This document shows positions 1 to 6,766 of a stretch of DNA of 9,336 nt, one piece after another. The notes under the pieces are model-generated. The model had not been told where the DNA came from, made no database searches, and saw only the letters and a list, made by a program, of their open reading frames with translations. Positions within the stretch are counted from its first letter, which is position 1, and each line of letters begins with the position of its first letter. The position numbers and the translations under genes were made by a program. The DNA comes from Bacteroidales bacterium (lineage in GTDB: Bacteria > Bacteroidota > Bacteroidia > Bacteroidales > UBA10428). The stretch is from positions 1 to 9,336 of the forward strand of contig JAFGOZ010000058.1 in NCBI GenBank assembly GCA_016926235.1. The letters run 5' to 3'.

Positions 1-45
1 GATCTGGTTTTTTACCAGCTGAAGCTTATCGGATTTCATCCCCAT
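1..45 (-). CDS. start of an unidentified minus-strand gene, cut by the left window edge
   Basis: Reading leftwards on the minus strand, an ATG at 45-43 (or a second in-frame ATG at 39-37) opens a frame that stays open to the window edge. The second start gives MKSDKLQLVKNQI and the first adds MG in front. It begins 9 to 15 bases after the stop codon of the reductase gene, a spacing typical of co-transcribed genes. A run of four G lies just before the inner ATG. Only 13 to 15 residues are visible, so no family can be named and a chance open frame is possible. The same-strand, close position is the main support. Confidence 0.4.
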   Translation of the reverse strand, partial: MGMKSDKLQLVKNQI

Positions 46-54
46 GATGTGTAT

Positions 55-990
55 TTAACTGGTATGTTGAACTTTTCGTGCCCTTTGCTCCATGGGCAGA
101 ATGCAAGAGTATACAAACCGATTAACCGGCACCTCAATACCCGTTTTATCTGCCAGTTTCACCACAGTTCCATTCTGGTATTCGATTTCCGAAGGCTTGC
201 CTTCCCATACATCGCGAGTGAGCGAAGATGTGGAATTATAAGGAAAGGAATCGATGAAGCCTACCGTTTTGGAAACGAAATCGTGATCTATCTGAATGTT
301 CATTTTTTGCGATAGCTCATAAATCTCTTCCAGCAAGGCAACCATCATTTCCCGGGTTTCCCTGAGTTCACGCAATTCTCCATAGGTTGAACGGGTAATT
401 GCCAGCAGCCCGCTGACACAAATGTTGATGAATTTTTTCCACAGTTCGGCCCAGATATCATGTGCTATCCATGCCTGGATACCGGCTTTTTCAAACACCT
501 CCAGTATTACACGGGTTCGTTCACGGGTCTGGTTATCGGGTTCCCCAAAGATAATGGTGGGCTCCACGCCCAAATGGGCAATTACGCCGGGTGATTCAAT
601 TTTGCTGATGATCCGGCACAATCCGCTCAATACCTGTTGGGGTTTAAGCACGGCCAACAATTCATCAGTTGCCAGTATTCCGTTCTGAAGTGGCAAAACT
701 GCAGCATCGGGGTGTATGATATTTCGTAACAGTCTTCCGGTTTCAGCAACCTGCCAGGCTTTAACGCCAAGTATTATCAGGCTGGCATCTTTCACCGCCC
801 GCATGTCATCGGTAGCACGAACAGTATCAATATGGAAGTTGCCGTTCAAGCTGTTAACACGAAGTCCATTTACTTGCATCGCCTTCAGGTGTTCACCACG
901 GGACACAAAAGTGACATCGAAACCCGCCCGGGCCAGCCTGCCGCCGAAATACCCGCCTACTCCGCCCGCTCCGATAACTGCAATTTTCAT
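55..990 (-). CDS. panE: 2-dehydropantoate 2-reductase family protein (ketopantoate reductase-like)
   Basis: This 311-residue protein matches the ketopantoate reductase family in length and layout. Members reduce 2-dehydropantoate to pantoate with NADPH, the step before pantothenate and coenzyme A synthesis, in the cytoplasm. The N-terminal Rossmann fold shows MKIAVIGAGGVGGYFGG, with the glycine-rich dinucleotide loop at residues 7-13. A QNG motif (N103) fits the conserved substrate/cofactor asparagine. WKKFIN at 184-189 fits the catalytic-lysine segment (probably K186, with N189). The C-terminal helical domain has a Ser near 256 and SEIEYQNG at 267-274, matching the family's substrate-binding Ser and Glu (E268). 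All expected residues are present, so it should be active. The ATG at 990 lies directly before the Rossmann strand, leaving no room for a later start. The family contains paralogues of uncertain substrate, so the panE symbol is likely rather than proven. It diverges from the secreted-protein cassette and is unlikely to be related to it functionally. Confidence 0.9.
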   Translation of the reverse strand: MKIAVIGAGGVGGYFGGRLARAGFDVTFVSRGEHLKAMQVNGLRVNSLNGNFHIDTVRATDDMRAVKDASLIILGVKAWQVAETGRLLRNIIHPDAAVLPLQNGILATDELLAVLKPQQVLSGLCRIISKIESPGVIAHLGVEPTIIFGEPDNQTRERTRVILEVFEKAGIQAWIAHDIWAELWKKFINICVSGLLAITRSTYGELRELRETREMMVALLEEIYELSQKMNIQIDHDFVSKTVGFIDSFPYNSTSSLTRDVWEGKPSEIEYQNGTVVKLADKTGIEVPVNRFVYSCILPMEQRARKVQHTS

Positions 991-1201
991 TTCCAGGAAT
1001 ATGAATGATGACTTTGGATAACTAATTTAGGCAATATTTATGGAAGAAGCAAGGAAGGGAGAAGCAGGCAGGTTGGAGTACCATCCAATGGAACTGTAAT
1101 ACCTGATAAATGAAATAATATGCAAACCATCATATTTCTTATACTTATAATCGAAGCACCACCATGTTTTCTATTTAATATATTTACTGATATTTATCCG
1201 C

Positions 1202-1225
1202 TTTGTTGAAAAATATTTCAACAAA
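1202..1225. repeat. perfect 10+10 bp inverted repeat, possible operator
   Basis: The left arm TTTGTTGAAA (1202-1211) and the right arm TTTCAACAAA (1216-1225) are exact reverse complements around the 4-base centre AATA. It lies between two divergent genes, 212 bases from the reductase start and about 260 from the first secreted-protein gene. Both genes are transcribed away from it and no T-run follows either arm, so a terminator is unlikely. A protein-binding dyad is the simplest reading. An overlapping alternative dyad, AATATTT (1212-1218) with AAATATT (1223-1229), could not form at the same time. Confidence 0.6.
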
Positions 1226-1327
1226 TATTAACAAAATATTTTCCTAATTAATAATTTTTTACTAAAATTGGTTTGCATAAGTATTCGTTGGAAAGATTGA
1301 GATGTTAGGGGAGAAGTTGAGGTAAGG

Positions 1328-1335
1328 TAATTTTG
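1328..1335 (+). promoter_or_regulatory. candidate Bacteroidota -7 promoter box (TAnnTTTG)
   Basis: TAATTTTG fits the TAnnTTTG -7 consensus used by the primary sigma factor of Bacteroidota and points towards the secreted-protein cassette. A convincing TTTG-type -33 box at the usual spacing is not seen; only a weak TGTT occurs around 1303-1306. If used, it would give an untranslated leader of roughly 145 bases. Such short matches occur by chance in AT-rich DNA, so this is tentative. Confidence 0.22.
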
Positions 1336-1485
1336 TTAAAGGGATTGGTTTAATATTGTCAGTATTCCCCTATTATTCAATTCTACCAGGTTGTATAGTT
1401 TATTTAACTGCTGTATGCGATAGGAAACTGCAATAAATTCTATTCCAAAATATTAAAGAAATACTTGAAAGAACAAATATAAATT

Positions 1486-4400
1486 ATGTATATGCGTCAA
1501 ATCTTTATTGTTGTGCTTGCCATTATTTGGGGCTCGCATTGGAGTTTTTCACAAGATCACGAACCGGTAAATTTCAATATTACGCCACCTTCTCCAAATG
1601 CTTTATCGAACATTAAATTCGGAGATATCCCGGTAAGTACATACACAGGTATACCCAGAATTGAGATTCCTTTATATGAATTTAAAGGAAAGTACATTGA
1701 CCTGCCGGTAGTAATGAGATATCATGCCGGAGGCGTTAGAGTTGAAGAAATTGCTTCCAATGTGGGCTTGGGTTGGGCATTATCTGCAGGAGGATCTGTT
1801 TCAAGGACTGTTAGGGGTTTACCTGATGATATGGCTACTTCTGGCTATTTATATTGTGGGCCAATTGAAGCTTATCCATCGATTGAATATCCACCTGAAA
1901 GTGCGACATCAAAGCGATATAGATACTTTACAGGAAGAGAAGACGCTGAACAGGACATCTATCATGTAAATTGTGGAAACTTGTCTTTCAATTTTACTAT
2001 TTCTAAGGAAGGCATAATTCAAAAAGATCCTCAATCCAAGATAAAAGTTGAAAAGATTACGGGGTCCTTAATTTCAGAGAGTTATGGAAACATTGCTGAA
2101 TGGAGAATTACAGATGAGAACGGAATCAAATATTACTTCAATATTAAAGAATACTCAAAATCAACTACAAACAACAGTTTTTTTCAACCAATTTCTCCAG
2201 CATTTGTCGTTACCTCCTGGTATTTGCAAAAAATAGAAGCACCCTTTGGTTTTGAAACTATTGAGTTTGAGTATGAACCGTATGATTATACTTACCTGCA
2301 ACCATTGAGTGAAACATACAGTAAGGGAACATTTTCCTATATAACTTCGGAACTTTTTCTGAAAGCACAAAGATTAAAGAAAATTACCACAAGTGAATCA
2401 AACATATATCTCACTTATGACAATAACGGATTCAGATGTGACCTAAATGGTGACCGTGTTTTAAATACAATATCAATAAAGAACTGTTTTGAATCTGAAG
2501 TAAAAACATTCACGCTTACATACCAATATCTGACCAATTCGGGATTTGTGAATTATACTCCTTGTGCTTCAGGAACTAACCAATTAGACAAACGTTTGAT
2601 TTTATCCCAAATCAAAGAATCAGGCAAAAATCCATTTAAGTTTACATATAAGGATGGCTTGCCTCCACGTGATTCCAAAAGCCAGGATCATTGGGGTTTT
2701 TATAATGGACAGCAGAATTCATCTTTGTTACCAAAGACTTATTTCAATAATCCTTGCTATTCTTCTGAGGCATACCATATTGTAGGTTCCGCAAACAGAA
2801 GGCCAGATCCTGAATTAGTCAAGTGTGGTACTTTAACAAGAATTGAATACCCGACTGGTGGAAGTACAATTTTTGAATATGAAATAAATGAATCTACAAA
2901 TGCATTGTTGGAATGCACATATGAAAACATGACTTATTCACTAGATGGACTTGCAATATCAAATTCACAAATTACGATTAATAAGATACATTTACCATAT
3001 ACAAATATGGTCTTTGAACTACTTAATTTGCCTGCAGAAATTAATGATCCATCCTGTGGAATAAGAGCTATTATAAAACAAAATAACACTGAATTATATT
3101 CCATCATTTTTACTAGATCTGAATATAATAATGGAATCAGAAATAAATCAATACCCGTTAACCTCGCCAATGGAATTTATGAATTATCGTTTGAATACCT
3201 ACGCACTGATTTATGTCCAAACTGCTCTACTAATCCATTTCTTCTTAATCTTAAATATACAAATGAATCTGATGATAATACAAAGCGTGCTGGAGGAATA
3301 AGAATCCTTAGAATTACTGAAAAACCTGATCCTGTAAATAGTACCAATGATATCATTAAATGGTATGAATATAATTATCCTAATGGCAAATCTAGTGGAT
3401 ATATTCTTCATCATCCGGTCTATCTGACTTTATTCAAAGATGATCAATTTGGGCAAAACGGTCTTGCTTGTTATTTTGGATCACTTACTAGTTCTTCACG
3501 CGCTGTTTTAGGTAATACTCAAGGAAGTCCTGTCGGTTATTCAAGAGTTGTTGAACATTTTGGGGAAAATAATGATAATGGATATATTGAATATTTTTAT
3601 ACTTCACCTCGTAATTATCCTGATTTTTATGGAAATAAAACTGCTTCAGAATTTCCTTTTGCTCCAGCAACGAGCTTTGAAAACTGTAGAGGACTATTAG
3701 TAAAGAAACTTACATGGAGTAATAATAATGAATTGAAAGAAAAGGTATCCAATACTTATGTTTTCAATTACAAATGGGATGATGAAACTATTTCTAATCT
3801 TAAAGTAGGTTCTGATGAATCATGGTTAGGAGACGGTAATATTTTTATTAATCAGCAATATGTAAATTACCAAATAAAATCTAGTCTGGTTTCCACTCGA
3901 ACCGTAATATTTCCTGCTGCAAACGATTCAACTGTAACTGTTACTGATTATTCCTATAGTCCTGATTTCTACCAACTAACTCAAAAAGCAACCAGCCTCT
4001 TATCAGACAATAAACTCATTGTCGACAAGTACTATTATCCTCAGGATTTTTCCAGGGGTAGCATTTCTGCTATTGACAAGTTTTTTAACGCAAATGTCTT
4101 TAATGAAACAATTATCCAGGAAACATGGAAAGGCAGCAATATTAGTAATCTCTCAATGGTAGCTTCTACTGTTAATACTTATAAAGATTCCCTTAATGGA
4201 AAAGTCTTCCTTAATGAGGTTTATTCATTGAAAAACAATAAACCGTTACTTAAAAGTGAAATTTTGGAATTCAATCCTTCTGTATTACTAAGAAAACCTG
4301 AATACTATCATCGTGAACTCAAAATATTCAAATACGACGATAAAAACAATATTTTGGATTACAGCAAGAATAACAATATTAGAACAGCTATTCTATGGGG

Positions 4401-4746
4401 CTGCAACCGCACATTACCAATTGTCAAAATTTTAGGTATTGCCTGGGATAGTATTCCATCAGCTATCAGGGCTAATGTTGCCAGCAAGACCTTTTCCACT
4501 GGTTTAAATATTAATACGGTCAAATCTGAGGTAGATTATCTGAAAGGACAATTATCATCACTAATTAGCAATCCCGCATATATGGTGACATTTAATACAC
4601 AATGTCCATTGGTTGGGGTGACTTCACAAACCGACGTGAACAATAAAACTACCTACTACCTATATGACGCTTATGGAAATTTAATTAAAGTGCTGGATCA
4701 GGATCTTAGTACTATTCAAGAATATAAGTATCACTATAAGGAATAA
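1486..4746 (+). CDS. exported SpvB/YD-type RHS-related protein
   Basis: This is a 1086-residue protein of a large, poorly characterised Bacteroidota family usually annotated only as hypothetical or RHS/YD-repeat. Residues 1-22 form a signal peptide: RQ, a hydrophobic core IFIVVLAIIW, then SFS before Q23. ATG at 1492 (M3) is an equally good start. Residues 28-115 hold the family's opening block: a proline-rich PPSPNAL, then IPVSTYTGIP, LPVVMRYHAGGV, VGLGWALSAGG (93-103) and RTVRGLPDD (107-115). This resembles the start of SpvB/TcB-type shells, where a GLGW-like motif precedes ISR. The long middle is rich in Tyr, Asn and Thr and alternates like beta-strands, with no enzyme motif I recognise and a CPNC pair at 577-580. 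Near the C-terminus AILWGCNRTLPIVKI and YYLYDAYGNLIKV (one YD motif, YDAYGN at 1060-1065) close the protein at YHYKE, so it lacks an RHS core and has no T9SS tail. It appears complete. It leads a probable operon with the beta-helix and RHS genes. Export is well supported; the function is unknown, and a shell or partner role for the RHS protein is inference. Confidence 0.85.
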   Translation: MYMRQIFIVVLAIIWGSHWSFSQDHEPVNFNITPPSPNALSNIKFGDIPVSTYTGIPRIEIPLYEFKGKYIDLPVVMRYHAGGVRVEEIASNVGLGWALSAGGSVSRTVRGLPDDMATSGYLYCGPIEAYPSIEYPPESATSKRYRYFTGREDAEQDIYHVNCGNLSFNFTISKEGIIQKDPQSKIKVEKITGSLISESYGNIAEWRITDENGIKYYFNIKEYSKSTTNNSFFQPISPAFVVTSWYLQKIEAPFGFETIEFEYEPYDYTYLQPLSETYSKGTFSYITSELFLKAQRLKKITTSESNIYLTYDNNGFRCDLNGDRVLNTISIKNCFESEVKTFTLTYQYLTNSGFVNYTPCASGTNQLDKRLILSQIKESGKNPFKFTYKDGLPPRDSKSQDHWGFYNGQQNSSLLPKTYFNNPCYSSEAYHIVGSANRRPDPELVKCGTLTRIEYPTGGSTIFEYEINESTNALLECTYENMTYSLDGLAISNSQITINKIHLPYTNMVFELLNLPAEINDPSCGIRAIIKQNNTELYSIIFTRSEYNNGIRNKSIPVNLANGIYELSFEYLRTDLCPNCSTNPFLLNLKYTNESDDNTKRAGGIRILRITEKPDPVNSTNDIIKWYEYNYPNGKSSGYILHHPVYLTLFKDDQFGQNGLACYFGSLTSSSRAVLGNTQGSPVGYSRVVEHFGENNDNGYIEYFYTSPRNYPDFYGNKTASEFPFAPATSFENCRGLLVKKLTWSNNNELKEKVSNTYVFNYKWDDETISNLKVGSDESWLGDGNIFINQQYVNYQIKSSLVSTRTVIFPAANDSTVTVTDYSYSPDFYQLTQKATSLLSDNKLIVDKYYYPQDFSRGSISAIDKFFNANVFNETIIQETWKGSNISNLSMVASTVNTYKDSLNGKVFLNEVYSLKNNKPLLKSEILEFNPSVLLRKPEYYHRELKIFKYDDKNNILDYSKNNNIRTAILWGCNRTLPIVKILGIAWDSIPSAIRANVASKTFSTGLNINTVKSEVDYLKGQLSSLISNPAYMVTFNTQCPLVGVTSQTDVNNKTTYYLYDAYGNLIKVLDQDLSTIQEYKYHYKE

Positions 4747-4798
4747 TCTATTTATCAATGGCTCAATATAATATACTCGAAGGCATAATTATAATCTT

Positions 4799-6697
4799 AT
4801 GAATAATAGATACATACAAGTCTTTCATATAATCGTTATCGCATTATCGATATTATGCTATTACCAAAAATCAAATGCGCAAACAATAATTCAGGCGGGA
4901 GAAATAGCCGGTGAGTGGACCAAAATCGGATCTCCCTATTTGATAACCGGTGATATCAATATTTCTGCCGGAAAAACCTTGAATATTGAGGCCGGTGTAA
5001 CGGTTAAATTTAAGGGTTTATACGTGCTTAATGTACAGGGAAGCCTGAATGCCATCGGTACAGCAACGGATAGTATTTATTTTACCATATCTGATTCATC
5101 AGGTTACAGGAATGATTTAAATATTGGATGGAATGGAATTCACTTTGATCCAAGACCTGTCAGGTGGGATACGGTCCGAAATAATCAGTTATTACATATA
5201 AAGAATTATAATTCGGATTCCTACCTACCTGATCAAAACAAAACGAATGAGAATTACATGCTTTCCCTTTCCATGGAAGGTCCCGATCTGGTCAACGATG
5301 AAAACTTTCCGAGGGCTTCCATAAAAACAAAACAAATTTCTAAACTTACCTTTTGCAGGTTCGAGTTTGCCACTTACAGTAAGAAGGCCCGGCCATACCT
5401 TTTCGGTGGCATCGTTTATATTTATAGGTATCCTAACCTTGTAATCAGCAACTCTGTTTTTGAAAACAACCGCTCTTATGCCGGAGGAGCTGTTTACTGC
5501 AAGGAAGCCACACCGGTTATAAAGGACAATACTTTCCGAAACTGCACTGCAATAAGCAGTGGTGGCGCTATGGTTTTTATCCATTCAGGTCCCATATTAA
5601 TGGGAAATCAAATCACAAACAACGCTTCCGGTCACAATGGGGGCGCAGTTCTGTTTTATGAATCCTGTCCGTATGTTCTTGGAAATATCGTGTTGAATAA
5701 CAAAGCCAGGAATTTTGGAGGAGGATTTTATATTGAAAAAAGTACAGAAAAAGTAATCAGCCAGGGAGATTATACAATGAGTGATAATACAAAATCATCA
5801 AGAAATCTATCCGTATTGGTTGAAAACGTTGACAAGAATACAGCAAAAAATGCAGGAAATTCAAATGGCCGGTTCCACAACAATCTGATTTGCAGCAATA
5901 ATGCGAGGGAAGGTGGAGGAGTAGGTATATATGCAGCTGCCCCGGAGCTAGTAAATAATACCATTTGCGATAATACTGCAGACAATACGGGGGGAGGTTT
6001 TTATTGTTTTTATTCAACTCCTTCATTGGTGAATACAATAATTTATGGAAACGGGAGCAGGCAAGGAAAAGGAGAACAAATGTATGCTGTTGGTAAAAAT
6101 ACTTTTCTTTTAAGTTACTGCAATCTTGAAGCTGGGATAACGGGTATTGGTAAAGACAGCACCTGCAAACTCAGCCTGGATTATTCGAACATTCAAAGTA
6201 ATGTTCCTTTATTTAAAGATCCTACTCACTTTGATTATTCGTTGCAAACCCAATCGCCATGCATTAACGCCGGCTACTCTGATACAGATTCACTGCATCT
6301 GGCGAGCTTCGATTTGAAAAAACAGGATAGGATTATTGACAATTATATTGACTTGGGAGCTATTGAGTACTCGGATTCAGAAAATAAACTAAAAAGTGCC
6401 AATGAGAATTACGAAACGCAAAGTGAAAAAATAACGGCAAATAAGGAACTTGTTTTTAATGTATTCCCAAATCCAAGTACAGGGCAATTTTCTATAGTGA
6501 TTTGCAATAATCCCTATCGCCTTATTACAGTTGAGATTTTCTCTGCTACAGGTCAGAAGGTATTCAACCAATCATTGACAACAAAAGAGAATATTCAAGA
6601 GTCCGTTGATTTGAAGGGGTACTCTTCAGGAATATATGTAATTCATTTAATTGCAGATAACAAAATCATTTGCAAGGACGAAATTATTATTGAATAG
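4799..6697 (+). CDS. T9SS-targeted right-handed parallel beta-helix surface protein
   Basis: This 632-residue protein should cross the inner membrane by Sec and the outer membrane by T9SS. Residues 1-27 are a signal peptide (hydrophobic IIVIALSILCYY, then SNA before Q28). Residues 33-98 resemble the capping segment common before such helices (WTKIGSPYLITGDINISAGKTLNIEAG, read in parts as a beta-rich 'right-handed helix start'). Residues 172-425 form a pectate-lyase-like parallel beta-helix, with a Gly-Gly turn recurring every 26 residues. PCINAG (487-492) to DLGAIEY (518-524) looks like the choice-of-anchor-Q segment that often ends these helices. Residues 550-632 are a type A T9SS sorting domain with FPNPSTG at 556-562 and a final SGIYVIHL...KIICKDEIIIE strand set. 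No catalytic residues of a polysaccharide lyase can be assigned, so adhesion or glycan binding is as likely as enzymatic activity. It starts 52 bases after the upstream gene and 69 bases before the RHS gene, suggesting co-transcription. The sorting tail shows surface localisation; the role in the cassette is unknown. Confidence 0.88.
   Translation: MNNRYIQVFHIIVIALSILCYYQKSNAQTIIQAGEIAGEWTKIGSPYLITGDINISAGKTLNIEAGVTVKFKGLYVLNVQGSLNAIGTATDSIYFTISDSSGYRNDLNIGWNGIHFDPRPVRWDTVRNNQLLHIKNYNSDSYLPDQNKTNENYMLSLSMEGPDLVNDENFPRASIKTKQISKLTFCRFEFATYSKKARPYLFGGIVYIYRYPNLVISNSVFENNRSYAGGAVYCKEATPVIKDNTFRNCTAISSGGAMVFIHSGPILMGNQITNNASGHNGGAVLFYESCPYVLGNIVLNNKARNFGGGFYIEKSTEKVISQGDYTMSDNTKSSRNLSVLVENVDKNTAKNAGNSNGRFHNNLICSNNAREGGGVGIYAAAPELVNNTICDNTADNTGGGFYCFYSTPSLVNTIIYGNGSRQGKGEQMYAVGKNTFLLSYCNLEAGITGIGKDSTCKLSLDYSNIQSNVPLFKDPTHFDYSLQTQSPCINAGYSDTDSLHLASFDLKKQDRIIDNYIDLGAIEYSDSENKLKSANENYETQSEKITANKELVFNVFPNPSTGQFSIVICNNPYRLITVEIFSATGQKVFNQSLTTKENIQESVDLKGYSSGIYVIHLIADNKIICKDEIIIE
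5405..6067 (+). repeat. 26-residue beta-helix coil repeats with one insertion
   Basis: Within the beta-helix protein, Gly-Gly pairs start at residues 203, 229, 255, 281, 307, 372 and 398. Every step is exactly 26 residues except 307 to 372, which is 65, or 26 plus 39. Each coil follows the pattern GG-hydrophobic-x-Y/F, then P-x-hydrophobic-x-x-N, then N-N/D-x-A. The 39 extra residues sit in the coil starting at 307, roughly residues 315-358 (about 5741-5872). Confidence 0.85.
6446..6694 (+). other. type IX secretion C-terminal sorting domain (type A)
   Basis: The last 83 residues of the beta-helix protein show the usual Por-secretion tail order. A hydrophobic strand leads into FPNPSTG, then FSIVI, then VEIFSATGQKVF, a middle strand VDLKGYSSGIYVIHLI, and a short final strand ending in KDEIIIE. 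In characterised systems this tail directs the protein across the outer membrane and is cleaved on surface attachment. It sits at the extreme C-terminus, as required. Neither the upstream gene nor the visible part of the downstream gene has one. Confidence 0.9.
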
Positions 6698-6766
6698 CAT
6701 TATTTAATTCAACGGCCTATTGATTGATCTTACTGAACATGTACACCCAGATAACAATAATTTATT

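Larger units (their letters stand above)
991..1485. other. non-coding, AT-rich divergent intergenic region
   Basis: The spacer of about 495 bases separates the minus-strand reductase from the plus-strand secreted-protein cassette, so promoters for both directions should lie here. I see no credible gene, tRNA or insertion sequence. A purine-rich stretch with repeated GAAGCA and GCAGG words lies near 1043-1075. An inverted repeat and phased AATATT sites lie at 1202-1242, and one Bacteroidota-type -7 box candidate at 1328-1335. Sequence near 1190-1265 is extremely rich in A and T. Confidence 0.8.

Noticed and set aside
49..315. Plus-strand 88-codon frame
   Set aside because: It is antisense to the conserved C-terminal domain of the reductase.
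716..1021. Plus-strand 101-codon frame overlapping the reductase start
   Set aside because: It is antisense to the conserved Rossmann region of the reductase, is rich in low-complexity Ser/Ala/Pro, and has no neighbour context.
1202..1225. Inverted repeat as a rho-independent terminator
   Set aside because: No T-run follows in either direction, the stem is AT-rich, and both flanking genes are transcribed away from it.
991..1485. Possible tRNA, small RNA, CRISPR or insertion-sequence remnant in the spacer
   Set aside because: I found no cloverleaf, no regularly spaced repeat-spacer units, no terminal inverted repeats with target duplication and no transposase fragment.
3211..3228. CPNC pair in the first cassette protein as a thioredoxin-like redox site
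   Set aside because: The surrounding residues do not resemble a thioredoxin fold; the cysteines more likely form a structural disulfide or are incidental.
5225..5584. Minus-strand 119-codon open frame
   Set aside because: It lies entirely antisense to the beta-helix gene, whose frame has clear repeats, and its translation shows no domain or signal.
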